Source of the DNA: Bacillus alkalicellulosilyticus
Lineage (GTDB): Bacteria; Bacillota; Bacilli; Bacillales; Bacillaceae_F
DNA length: 64,000 nucleotides
Direction of reading: 5' to 3'
NCBI RefSeq assembly: GCF_002019795.1
Contig: NZ_KV917381.1
Span: forward strand, 4,372,068 to 4,436,067
Shown here piece after piece: positions 41,717-49,858 of this stretch. How positions within the stretch are numbered: the first letter of the stretch is position 1; each line of letters starts with the position of its first letter. The notes beneath the pieces were generated by a model. It was not told the origin of the DNA. It did no database searches and was given only the letters and a program-made list of their open reading frames with translations. Both the position numbers and the translations under genes were made by a program.

Positions 41717-43473
41717 GCTGTTTCCTCCCCTTGCTCAAGCTGGTAAAACAGCCCGCGGCGGGCAATTAATTCTTCGTATGTACCAAATTCCGCAACGTTG
41801 CCTTCATGGACTAATACAATTCGATCGAAATTCTTCACCGTTGACAGACGATGGGCGATAGCAACGACCGTTCTGCCAGCTAGGATATTGTCTAGTGCCT
41901 TCAGCACTTCCAATTCGCTAACGTTGTCAAGAGCAGAGGTTGCTTCGTCAAGGAGTACGATAGCCGGTTGCTTAATAAATAATCGAGCAATGGATATACG
42001 CTGCTTCTGACCGCCAGAAAGCTTAATCCCCCTCTCACCAACAAGCGTGTCATAACCGTCTGGAAGCTCCATAATAAAGTCATGGGCATAAGCCGCTTTC
42101 GCCGCTTCCACAACTTCTGCGTCCGTAGCATCTGGCTTACCAAATCGTATATTCTCTTTGACGGATGAGCCAAATAAGTACGTCTCCTGAAAAACATAAC
42201 CAATAGCTTCACGTAGCTCTGCTCGCTGCATTTTTCGGATTGGGATTCCGTCTATTCTCACCTCTCCTACTGTTGGGTCATAGAACCGGCCAATCAGTTT
42301 CAAGAGTGTCGTTTTTCCACTCCCACTTGTGCCTACAAAGGCAACCCTCTCTCCAGCCATTATATCCAATGAAAAATCACAAATGACATTAGGTCGTTCC
42401 CTGTAGCCAAATCCGACTTGTTCGAAGGTAATCCTTCCTTCAACTTTTCCCAGTTGAATAGGGGAAGTTGGATCTTCAACTAGAACCTTCTGCCGCATGA
42501 ATTGATAAAGAGGCAAGGTATGATTAATGATTAATCTTTGTTCAGTTAATTGCGTAACGAGCATCGTTAGCCGAGACATAGTTGTCATATAAAGCAGCAA
42601 AAAAGCAATAAATCCTCCCAGTGTAATCATGTCGTGGCGTTCTAGATAGACACCGAGAAGCACTACTGCAATAAAACCTAGGTAAAAGGTTAAACGTCGA
42701 AAACTGCCGCTTGCACACCCGAAAGTTGCTGCCTTGCGATAGACGTCTGCCCATTGCTTATGTACGTGTCTGACGCCATCATGGTACCAGTTCTGCACAC
42801 CAAACGATCGAAATTCACGGAACCCGGACACGGCTTCATAAATTTTCTGAGCATACTTTACCCGATTTTCTCCCGACATCTTTCCATAGGCCACTGCCTT
42901 TTTTTGAAAATAAGGCCCAAACAGATAATACATCAAAAAAGTTGGCAAAATGATGAGCGTCATCCAACCGCTTATGCCTAACATCAAACCAAAGGTTATG
43001 CACACGAACAGAAGATTCTCGATAATTCCTGGTAAGTAATTACGGTAGATTCTTGTTACCTGAGCTACTTCTGTATTAAACAAGGCCAACGTCTCACCTG
43101 CTGGAACCTTTTCATAATGCTCAAATCCGAGTCTACGTAATTGCTGAAAGATTGCGTTCCGCATATCTCTTGATGCAAGTTCACCAATCGTTAATTGAAG
43201 CAAGTTTCTTATGTTTTTTGCGATAAGCATAAGCACGTTTATTACGATCAATGAACCAATCAAAATGAAAAACAGGTTCATGTCTTTGTTAGGAACGACA
43301 TCATCCACAACGTATTGCACAACTATTGGAGCAAGAGTTTCTCCTGCCACGGCAAAAATACCACAAACAATGAGCATGCAGATTTTGACCCCATAAGGTT
43401 TCAAAAAAGACAAGGCCCACAGGTATGATTTGCGCAACAGACGGTTATCCTCTTTATCAGGATTTTTCTTCAT
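41713..43473 (-). CDS. ABC exporter half-transporter, first subunit
   Basis: The 586-residue protein has six membrane helices (about 15-315) and an ATPase domain. Walker A is GTSGSGKTT, Q-loop VFQETYLFG, signature LSGGQKQRISIARLF, Walker B IVLLDEATSALDN and the H-loop IAHRLST. Both Walker B regions of the pair carry the catalytic Glu, so neither ATP site looks degenerate by that test. ATG at 43473 follows GAGAGGG. It is coupled to the second subunit through ATGA. No biosynthetic or regulator gene adjoins the pair; the flanking DNA to the right is gene debris, consistent with an acquired locus. Confidence 0.92.
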   Translation of the reverse strand: MKKNPDKEDNRLLRKSYLWALSFLKPYGVKICMLIVCGIFAVAGETLAPIVVQYVVDDVVPNKDMNLFFILIGSLIVINVLMLIAKNIRNLLQLTIGELASRDMRNAIFQQLRRLGFEHYEKVPAGETLALFNTEVAQVTRIYRNYLPGIIENLLFVCITFGLMLGISGWMTLIILPTFLMYYLFGPYFQKKAVAYGKMSGENRVKYAQKIYEAVSGFREFRSFGVQNWYHDGVRHVHKQWADVYRKAATFGCASGSFRRLTFYLGFIAVVLLGVYLERHDMITLGGFIAFLLLYMTTMSRLTMLVTQLTEQRLIINHTLPLYQFMRQKVLVEDPTSPIQLGKVEGRITFEQVGFGYRERPNVICDFSLDIMAGERVAFVGTSGSGKTTLLKLIGRFYDPTVGEVRIDGIPIRKMQRAELREAIGYVFQETYLFGSSVKENIRFGKPDATDAEVVEAAKAAYAHDFIMELPDGYDTLVGERGIKLSGGQKQRISIARLFIKQPAIVLLDEATSALDNVSELEVLKALDNILAGRTVVAIAHRLSTVKNFDRIVLVHEGNVAEFGTYEELIARRGLFYQLEQGEETA

Positions 43474-43652
43474 GTATTACACCCTCTCATAACAATCCAA
43501 AAATTAGTTAACCTATATAAATTTGACAATAAAAAGTATTTCCCTTCCGTAGAATGAAAGATTATAGAATATTTCCGGAGAAAGCATGTTTATATCTAAT
43601 AGCGACTTGTTATAAAAGTTAAAAGAGGGCTCAAAGTGAATGAGATAATAAT

Positions 43653-43742
43653 GTTGCAATATATTGTCGTGTCAGCACAGAAGAACAGGCAAATGAAAGA
43701 TACAATATATCTGCACAACTACAAGCTTTCCGTCAATATACA
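43653..43742 (+). pseudogene. N-terminal fragment of a large serine recombinase
   Basis: In one frame the bases encode VAIYCRVSTEEQANERYN followed by ISAQLQAFRQYT. This is the start of the resolvase domain of large serine recombinases (YxRVSTxEQ with the catalytic Ser, then IxxQ). Stops bound the fragment and nothing of the rest of the gene is seen. It marks the remains of an integrated element between the ABC exporter and the second ECF locus. Confidence 0.75.
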
Positions 43743-43756
43743 TTCCCTATATGGAT

Positions 43757-44170
43757 GAGAGGTAGCTGAAGAATATTTTACGGTGGCATTACTGGCAATT
43801 CCCTCTTTAAATCCTGATTTACAAGATAAATAGCCCCTTACCTTCAACTTTTTTTGCCTCTATTTATCCTGCGTTCACCGTGGTGTTTCAAAAAATGGGT
43901 TAATACTTTTTCATACCCATTATAAATTTGAGTTTAAAAATAGGAGTTTATTTGATTTAAAGGGTAGGAAGGTGTTGAATATAGAAGTGATTGAGGAAGT
44001 ACATCAATTGAAGAAGCATTATAGTGGGTGGTTGAATTAAAGACTAGAAAAAGGAAGCTGCTTCCTTATCAAGCACGGATTTTAGAATATAAAGGAACTC
44101 CGGGAGTCTATAAAAGAACGAAAGATTGAAAAAATTGAAATAGTATTTTTAAATCACTAAAGAAAATCGA
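43757..44170 (+). other. unrecognised coding debris
   Basis: Short in-frame peptides remain, for example VAEEYFTVALLAIPSLNPD near 43757-43831 and KLLPYQARILEYKGTPGVY near 44053-44120. Neither could be assigned to a family, and stops interrupt both. The region 43474-44384 contains no intact gene. Confidence 0.4.
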
Positions 44171-44209
44171 CTTACAAGTAATTTCCTTATTGCTTATAGT
44201 AAAATGAGA

Positions 44210-44237
44210 TATGTGTGATTCTCGAGAATCACACATA
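44210..44237. repeat. perfect 28-bp palindrome without loop
   Basis: The sequence reads the same on both strands across 28 bases, centred on CTCGAG, with half-site TATGTGTGATTCTC. No T run follows, so a protein-binding site or element end is as likely as a terminator. It lies about 150 bases past the stop of the anti-sigma-like gene. Confidence 0.75.
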
Positions 44238-44384
44238 CCATAGAGAGTTGTATCCTATTAATGAACGAATATTTTTCAAAACATGCAACAAATCAACTAC
44301 TAAAAGAAACTACATGTTGACAATTCAACAAACATATCCCACTATTTTTCTTCATTAATAAATACTTTTTAGATAGGAAATATA

Positions 44385-45305
44385 TCATTGAATAGGAATA
44401 CTTAGCGAGGATAGTATTTCTTGATTTTCAAAAGAAGTAATTTCTAATGTTAATCTATCAGATTCTTCAATTGGTGGGAAGAATAGCTTGATTAAATCAT
44501 CTTCTTCTTGTCCCTCTGATTTTAGTAGTTCAACTTTACCAGTACTATTAGAAAGTTTAGCGGAATTAGTAAAATCAAAATTTTTACTCTTGCCTTCTAG
44601 TATTGTATAAGTAGAAGTAAAAGTGACTTTACTAAACTCTAACTCAAAGTTATCAGTAGAAGCCTTTGAGTTAGTGTTATAAATTTTAACATTAGTTGGT
44701 GTTACCGGAAACTGAATGTCCCATTGGTCCTGAATTCCATTTATATTTTTCAAGCTAAGCTTTAAGTTTGTCTTACTTAATGGGGAACCATCAAACTCTA
44801 TAATTGTTTCATCAAATTTATTGTTATTTTTGATATCACCTTGCCCCCAGTGAGTTACAGGATAATTAACACCATCTTCATCCACAAGGTAAATCTCTTC
44901 TATTTCTGGAATACCGCCTTTTACTTCACTACCTTCAAAAAGGATATGAAGGACTGTCCTAACCCCATCAGTTATAACTCCATCAACAGTGACTCTTAAA
45001 TTCTGTTTTTCAGAAAAATAGTTAGAATAAGATACTTTACCATTAACTTCAGCTGTAGTTAATCCTTTATCCGAAGAATCATTATTAAAAATATAGGTAA
45101 AGGCGGCATAGGTACCCGTACCACAAAGTAAAAATACCATAGTGAAAGCTGTAACGACCTTATATCTCCATATAGTTTTTCTTTGTTTAAATTTATATAT
45201 CTTATTGGAATCATATTGTCCATCAATGTCAGGAACTATAATGTTTTCTTTAATATTTTTAAGACTTTTTTCGATTTCAAACTTACTTTTATTTATATTT
45301 TTCAT
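44385..45305 (-). CDS. DUF4179-like membrane anti-sigma candidate
   Basis: The 306-residue protein has a basic cytosolic head (1-48), one membrane helix (about 49-70) and a large extracytoplasmic beta-rich region with FNNDSSDKGLTTAEVNGKVSY, RTVLHILFEGSEVKGG and TFTSTYTILEGKS. This is the layout of DUF4179-family proteins that follow ECF sigma genes in Firmicutes and act as anti-sigma or sensor partners. It starts five bases after the sigma-factor stop on the same strand. It is more A+T-rich than the core genes. The anti-sigma role is inferred from gene order. Confidence 0.78.
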   Translation of the reverse strand: MKNINKSKFEIEKSLKNIKENIIVPDIDGQYDSNKIYKFKQRKTIWRYKVVTAFTMVFLLCGTGTYAAFTYIFNNDSSDKGLTTAEVNGKVSYSNYFSEKQNLRVTVDGVITDGVRTVLHILFEGSEVKGGIPEIEEIYLVDEDGVNYPVTHWGQGDIKNNNKFDETIIEFDGSPLSKTNLKLSLKNINGIQDQWDIQFPVTPTNVKIYNTNSKASTDNFELEFSKVTFTSTYTILEGKSKNFDFTNSAKLSNSTGKVELLKSEGQEEDDLIKLFFPPIEESDRLTLEITSFENQEILSSLSIPIQ

Positions 45306-45310
45306 AACAG

Positions 45311-45835
45311 TTACTCCCGTTCTATATTTTTTTTTAATTTATTTAGGGTTCTATGAATCTTAGACTTAATAGTTCCTTCTGGGACCTTTGTCAAATGAGC
45401 AATTTCATTTATTGTAAATCCACTAAAATATCTCAAAGTTATTATTAATCTCTCGTTATAGGGTAGTTTTATTAATTCATCTTTTAATAATATATCCTCT
45501 TCTGAGATAGGGTTTTCAAATGCGACAGCATTCTGAACAAATAAGATTTCTTTTTGAATTTTTCGAAAAAGGTTATATTTGTATCTTTTAGTTTTATTGA
45601 TTAGAATTTTTGATATCCAAGGTTTAAATGAACGTTTATCTTTAAGTGATTTAAAAGATAAAAAAGCAGTTATTGCAACTTCTTGTAATAAATCTTCTGC
45701 ATCTTGAGCATCTTTTAATAAAAAAAGGGCCGTTAAATAAAGGCCTTTCTTTTCTTTGTCAAATAGCTCCTCGAATGAGTATCTTTCATATTCCAATGAA
45801 TAATCCACATTATCTGTTATTGGCATAGCATACAC
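45311..45835 (-). CDS. ECF-type RNA polymerase sigma factor, second locus
   Basis: The 174-residue protein has region 2 (about 20-85, YLTALFLLKDAQDAEDLLQE and FKPWISKILINKTKRYK) and region 4 (about 120-170, LPYNERLIITLRYFSGFTINEIAHLTKVPEGTIKSKIHRTLNKLK). It resembles the SigV/SigX group. GTG at 45835 is five bases from AAGGA; an ATG three codons later is the alternative. It pairs with the downstream DUF4179-like gene. The unit is low in G+C and sits inside a debris zone, so it may be a recent arrival. Confidence 0.9.
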   Translation of the reverse strand: MYAMPITDNVDYSLEYERYSFEELFDKEKKGLYLTALFLLKDAQDAEDLLQEVAITAFLSFKSLKDKRSFKPWISKILINKTKRYKYNLFRKIQKEILFVQNAVAFENPISEEDILLKDELIKLPYNERLIITLRYFSGFTINEIAHLTKVPEGTIKSKIHRTLNKLKKNIERE

Positions 45836-46281
45836 TTCTTTCCTTGTTTAATAACTCTTGTATATATGATACCTCTTACTGACTATTCGTTCCCCAATAA
45901 AAAAAATTTTGTTAGATTTATTAAATTGAGTTTGAGAATCAAAAATATAATACTGTTTGTAAAATAACTAAATATAGATAACAAAAAAGATAAAATGAAA
46001 ATAAAAGATGCATTATAAATAAAGAATTTAATAATTCTAAGTATATTTTTATTTACGGTGAAGAGATATTTAATAACTCTGATTATGAGGCAGCAAAAAT
46101 ATTTCTAGATTCTGGTTGAAAAGCCACCTGTGACTGTTTATCTCTTTATACAACTCTTGGAATAAGAATCTTTTTTGGACTGGATTGTGGGAAGTTATAT
46201 TTGCAAAAAGCTTCATTTATTTATATCCTCTCCTTGTGATATTAATAGAAAGATAGACTATTATTATAGAATCAAAAAAGG
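45836..46281. other. gene-free stretch with an unassigned remnant
   Basis: Apart from the sigma promoter, one plus-strand frame near 46040-46120 reads YIFIYGEEIFNNSDYEAAKI and then a stop. The family is not recognised. No intact gene is present. Confidence 0.4.
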
Positions 46282-46343
46282 ACCGGATTTCTTGTGTAGA
46301 ACTCAATTTCCATAGGAAATTAAGATACACAAGATAATTCGGT
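46282..46343. repeat. imperfect 62-bp palindrome
   Basis: Left arm ACCGGATTTCTTGTGTA plus ACTCAATTTCC pairs with GGAAATTAAGA plus TACACAAGATAATTCGGT, with a two-base centre. Long arms and tiny loop suggest a miniature inverted-repeat element or the fused ends of a lost transposon. Confidence 0.6.
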
Positions 46344-46412
46344 TTCCGTGATTTATCTCATATTTTACTATAGTAATCTCATTATTTTTATTGAATGCAC
46401 GTAAATATCACT

Positions 46413-46599
46413 TCAATCTGGTGAATTACGGTTTAGACGGTTACGGTCATAAACTACCAAAGTACCAACTTGTCCCCCAAGTGTATCAAATACTCTATCA
46501 TAGTCTTTCAGTTTTTCTTCAAATTTCTCTGTTTTATCATTTACTATTTCATCTGCACCAGCATCACTGGCAGTTGTTGCAACAGAGGCACCCATTGAC
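46413..46599 (-). pseudogene. fragment of a zinc-type NADPH:quinone oxidoreductase
   Basis: The frame reads GASVATTASDAGADEIVND, then KTEKFEEKLKDYDRVFDTLGG. This is the middle of the nucleotide-binding domain of MDR-family quinone oxidoreductases (GADEVIDYKTEDF, DAVFDTVGG). Both ends of the gene are missing. The following residues, LVVYDRNRLNRN, no longer fit the family. Nonfunctional remnant. Confidence 0.7.
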
Positions 46600-46654
46600 A
46601 ATTAATAAAAGCATCTTTTATTATACTTTATTGGTCTTAGTAACCGGTCTTGTC

Positions 46655-47413
46655 CTACTCAATATTATCGTTCTCATCATAGTATGCTTTTAATTCTTTA
46701 TATATATAGCTAGCTATGTTTTCAGGAAAATAAGTAGTAAACTCATGATTGTACTTAGCTAAAAAAAGGTCATCCTCCACTAATTTTAAAAGTTTTCTAC
46801 TCGCCGGGAATAGGTTATCCATTTTATTTAGAACCTCTTGTACTTTTTTTCTACTTGTAGAATCATTATTGTGAATGGCGTTTCTAATTGCTTGAATTAA
46901 GTACCATGTTTCTCTATCCATCTTCTCCTGGTATTTAGGATCATGAAGGGTTTTTATTTCTTTTAAGATTTCCTTGTCATCTGCAAAATGCTCTTCCCAA
47001 ATTTGAATTTGTGATTTTTCCCGCCTAAATAAATCAAGCATAATAAAAGCAAATTCATTTAATTCTTCCTCGGAAATACCTTCAATGTTATACAGTCTCT
47101 CCATTCTCGTAATTACTTCTAACTTATCATTTAATTCCACTTGCTTTTGTTCAATTAACTGCTTCTGTACCTGCAACAACTCACGATTTTTTAACTTCTG
47201 ATTAGTCATTTGTTCTTTTATTTCATTTAATGATAAACCAAAATGTTTTAAAATCATGATTTGTTGAAATAGTTCCCAGTCCAATCGTGTATATACTTTC
47301 CGACCATTTTTATTTACTTTTTTTGGGGTAAGTAACTCCATTTTATCGTAGTACCTTAGTGTTCTTACCGTTGAACCTACTACTTTTGCAAACTGACCAA
47401 TTGTCATTTCCAT
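46655..47413 (-). CDS. MerR-family transcriptional regulator (TipA-like)
   Basis: The 252-residue protein has a MerR winged helix-turn-helix (1-70, MTIGQFAKVVGSTVRTLRYYDKMELL), a long dimerisation helix (about 75-110) and a TipAS/antibiotic-recognition-like C-terminal helical domain (about 115-250). MerR proteins with this tail usually sense hydrophobic compounds and switch on efflux genes. It is divergent from an MFS transporter, the likely target. ATG at 47413 follows AAGGTGG. An operator-like inverted repeat overlaps its own -10 element. Confidence 0.9.
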   Translation of the reverse strand: MEMTIGQFAKVVGSTVRTLRYYDKMELLTPKKVNKNGRKVYTRLDWELFQQIMILKHFGLSLNEIKEQMTNQKLKNRELLQVQKQLIEQKQVELNDKLEVITRMERLYNIEGISEEELNEFAFIMLDLFRREKSQIQIWEEHFADDKEILKEIKTLHDPKYQEKMDRETWYLIQAIRNAIHNNDSTSRKKVQEVLNKMDNLFPASRKLLKLVEDDLFLAKYNHEFTTYFPENIASYIYKELKAYYDENDNIE

Positions 47414-47422
47414 GTTAACACC

Positions 47423-47454
47423 ACCTTACTTAATTATAATCTGTTACGTAAGGT
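47423..47454 (-). promoter_or_regulatory. MerR-type operator over the regulator's promoter
   Basis: ACCTTAC and GTAAGGT arms, 18 bases apart, flank a TATAAT (47433-47438, minus strand). Straddling of the core promoter by a dyad is characteristic of MerR-family autoregulated promoters. A second dyad, CACAA/TTGTG, follows at 47455-47473. Confidence 0.55.
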
Positions 47455-47590
47455 CACAATCAATACAGTTGTGTTAACCGTTTTACTATTGTAAATTTGC
47501 GAATACCTATTTTTGCGGAAAATGTTTGCTTACGACATTACGTCACAATTTATGATTGGTTCTATACTACGTTTGAGAGGATGGTTATCT

Positions 47591-48808
47591 ATGGAACAAC
47601 AATCATTATTTCGGAATCGCACTTTTATATTTCTGTTTTTTGGGAGCTTTTTGGCGCTAATAGGATTTAGTATGTTTTTTATGACAACAACTTGGTATGT
47701 CATTTCTGAATTAAATTCTGCTAGTTCATTGGGGATTATTCTTATTGCCATTACTGTACCACGTATTCTCATGATGGCATTTGGAGGCGTACTTGCTGAT
47801 AAATTTAAGAAAACGACAATCATGTTCAGTACGAGTTCAATCCAAGGAGTTCTGCTAGTTATCATCTTTTTATTGCATAACGCAGATCAATTATCATTTC
47901 TGTATCTGGTCATTTTGGGATCCATTTTTGGAACATTAGATGCATTTTCCGGACCAGCAGGAACATCATTAATTCCGAAAATCGTTCAAAAAAACCAAAT
48001 AAAACAAGCAAATGCCATTATTCAGGGGTTAGGCCAGATTGGCTTTATTATTGGACCTATTATCTCTGGGAGTATCATGGAATTCGGTGGCGTAACAGCA
48101 GGTTATTTAGTCTCATCTATTATTGTTTTGTTGTCTGCCTTTTTTATGTTTCCACCTTTCATAAAGGAAGGTTCTGTAGTCAACACATTAAAACAAACAC
48201 CGTTTAAAGATCTCATAGAAGGTCTTTCCTATGTAAAAGCAAGTAGATTTTTAATGACAGGTATCCTAATTTTAATAACATTAAACTTTTTTGCCTTTGG
48301 AGCGATATCCATTGCAATCCCTATTTTAGTGGAAACTTATGGAGGCACACCCATTAACCTTAGTTACATTGACGCTGCTTTAGGGGCTGGGATGCTAATA
48401 AGCACAGCAATAATCGGTATACTCAAAATACGTCGTAGGGGATTAACATCGATTGCAGGCTTACTTGCAACATTACTAGTAGCTTTAGCTTTTAGTCAAA
48501 TTCCTAATTTATATATCTTGACGGTGTTAGCGTTTTTAATTGGGTTTACCATGACATTTGTTTCTATCCCTTTCTTCACTTCAGCACAAGAAGATACTGA
48601 TCCTCGTATTATGGGGAGGGTCATGAGTATTGTCTTTTTAGCCATGAACGGGTTTGACCCTCTTGCCTATGCAAGTGTAACGTTACTCGTTTCTAGAGGA
48701 TTTGATATTCAATTTGTCATACTGTCTTTTTCTATTGTTGGATTACTAATTGCTATTTCCATTTTATGGAGAGGACATACATTTAGAAGTTACAAGTCTA
48801 ACTATTAA
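47591..48808 (+). CDS. MFS efflux transporter
   Basis: The 405-residue protein has twelve membrane helices in two six-helix halves. The loop between helices 2 and 3 holds GGVLADKFKKTTIM, the MFS motif A. QANAIIQGLGQIGFIIGPIISG is the helix 5 motif of drug/H+ antiporters. ATG at 47591 (MEQQSLFRN) fits the family's N-terminus, with AGAGG ten bases upstream; longer starts add a non-homologous tail. It is divergent from the MerR regulator and probably induced by it. It probably exports a toxic compound or macrolide-like drug; the substrate is unknown. Confidence 0.9.
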   Translation: MEQQSLFRNRTFIFLFFGSFLALIGFSMFFMTTTWYVISELNSASSLGIILIAITVPRILMMAFGGVLADKFKKTTIMFSTSSIQGVLLVIIFLLHNADQLSFLYLVILGSIFGTLDAFSGPAGTSLIPKIVQKNQIKQANAIIQGLGQIGFIIGPIISGSIMEFGGVTAGYLVSSIIVLLSAFFMFPPFIKEGSVVNTLKQTPFKDLIEGLSYVKASRFLMTGILILITLNFFAFGAISIAIPILVETYGGTPINLSYIDAALGAGMLISTAIIGILKIRRRGLTSIAGLLATLLVALAFSQIPNLYILTVLAFLIGFTMTFVSIPFFTSAQEDTDPRIMGRVMSIVFLAMNGFDPLAYASVTLLVSRGFDIQFVILSFSIVGLLIAISILWRGHTFRSYKSNY

Positions 48809-48886
48809 TACACCTAGGAAAAGATCACTATAGATAGAAGTGGTCTTTTCTAGTTTTATAGTTAAAGTGAGATACTTGCTGCATAG

Positions 48887-48991
48887 TTACTGTCTACTAC
48901 GTAGCAATTTAAACAGATTTTTTCGTCTTTTTTCTTCACATGAGCATCCATGGGACTCAACCTTGTTAGCTAATCTGTTCAGCTTACTCAT
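48887..48991 (-). CDS. possible 34-residue peptide
   Basis: An ATG-initiated frame encodes a basic peptide with HGCSCEEKRRKNLFKLL. No good ribosome site precedes the ATG and no family is recognised. It is noted because the CSC motif and basic tail are unusual in random sequence. It may be a gene remnant or chance. Confidence 0.2.
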   Translation of the reverse strand: MSKLNRLANKVESHGCSCEEKRRKNLFKLLRSRQ

Positions 48992-49067
48992 AAGCGTGTT
49001 TTGCTTTAATTATATAACATATTTACAAAGTGTTTATTTAATTTCAACTCTATGTTTTGCTTTACCA

Positions 49068-49547
49068 TCACTTATGGTACGGTTCACCCCGATTAATCCG
49101 AAAAGCACGATACACTTGTTCAAGCAACAATAATCGCATCACTTGATGGGGAAACGTCATTTTTGAAAAAGAGAGACTACTATTCGCTCGTTCCATCACG
49201 TTTTTACTTAATCCGAGTGAACCTCCGATGATAAAGGCGATTTTACTTTTGCCGTAGGTTGCTAGACTGTCTAGTTCTTGTGCGAGTTGCTCGGATGTCA
49301 TCATTTTTCCTTCTATTGCTAGTGCAATTACATATGTATCTGGGGATAACTTTGCTAGGATACGTTCTCCTTCTTTGGCTTTCACTTGTTCCATTTCTAA
49401 TTCACTTAATTGCTCTGGGGCTTTTTCATCAGAAACTTCAATGATTTCTATCTTTGCATACGCCCCTAATCTTTTCTTATACTCATTTATACCTAACGTT
49501 AAATACTTCTCTTTCAGTTTCCCTACAGAAATAACCGATATATTCAC
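49068..49547 (-). CDS. rlmH: 23S rRNA (pseudouridine1915-N3)-methyltransferase
   Basis: The 159-residue SPOUT-fold protein has the RlmH N-terminus ([16 protein letters not shown]), the trefoil-knot motif [15 protein letters not shown] and the C-terminal signature [29 protein letters not shown]. It methylates pseudouridine 1915 in helix 69 of 23S rRNA on assembled ribosomes, using S-adenosylmethionine. Length matches the family. GTG start at 49547 follows AAGGTGG. It is the last core gene of the wal/htrC block, as in Bacillus subtilis. Confidence 0.96.
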   Translation of the reverse strand: MNISVISVGKLKEKYLTLGINEYKKRLGAYAKIEIIEVSDEKAPEQLSELEMEQVKAKEGERILAKLSPDTYVIALAIEGKMMTSEQLAQELDSLATYGKSKIAFIIGGSLGLSKNVMERANSSLSFSKMTFPHQVMRLLLLEQVYRAFRINRGEPYHK

Positions 49548-49569
49548 AATAAAACCACCTTTTCAACAG

Positions 49570-49688
49570 TTATCCACAAACTTTATCCACATATCAACAT
49601 AAGGATAATTGCCTATGTGTTAACAATATATAAAGCTGGGCTTGTACAAAAAGAGCAAGTTGTGGATAAATTACTATTGTTATCCACC
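49570..49688. promoter_or_regulatory. cluster of four DnaA-box-like sites
   Basis: Exact TTATCCACA occurs at 49570-49578 and 49583-49591, its complement TGTGGATAA at 49661-49669, and TTATCCACC at 49680-49688. The first two lie between rlmH and the small yyzF-like gene and the others inside the latter. Four 9-mers within 119 bases are far more than expected by chance. Confidence 0.7.
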
Positions 49689-49774
49689 TTTTCTATGGCC
49701 GGTGCAGCCTCACATTCATCTATAATATGTTCCATTGCTAACTCGACATGTTCATGGCAAGCAAAATACTTCAC
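49613..49774 (-). CDS. yyzF: CxxH/CxxC small zinc-binding-type protein (YyzF-like)
   Basis: This short gene encodes 53 residues: MKYFACHEHVELAMEHIIDE, a variable middle, then LSTTCSFCTSPALYIVNT. The CHEH and CSFC pairs form the likely zinc site of the CxxH/CxxC family. GTG at 49774 is chosen because AAGGAG lies eight bases upstream; another GTG at 49783 is inside that site. The gene occupies the same position as yyzF in Bacillus subtilis, between htrC and rlmH. Function unknown. Two DnaA-box-like sequences lie within its coding part. Confidence 0.85.
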   Translation of the reverse strand: MKYFACHEHVELAMEHIIDECEAAPAIEKVDNNSNLSTTCSFCTSPALYIVNT

Positions 49775-49812
49775 GACGTTCACTCCTTCCTCATTTTATT
49801 ATTATAACAAAA

Positions 49813-49841
49813 AATCACAGAGGTTATTTCCCCCTGTGATT
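49813..49841 (-). terminator. terminator of htrC / wal operon end
   Basis: AATCACAGAGG pairs with CCCCCTGTGATT, and minus-strand reading ends in TTTTTT. It lies 18 bases after the htrC stop. Confidence 0.85.
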
Positions 49842-49858
49842 CAATAAGTCTTATTAAT

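Noticed and set aside
46391-46693. 100-residue plus-strand frame
   Set aside because: It is antisense to the oxidoreductase fragment and to the end of the MerR gene.
48840-49133. 97-residue plus-strand frame near rlmH
   Set aside because: It overlaps the rlmH 3' end and has no coding signature.
49570-49688. DnaA-box cluster as the replication origin itself
   Set aside because: No dnaA, dnaN or rpmH gene and no clear unwinding region lie nearby; gene order places the origin outside the window.
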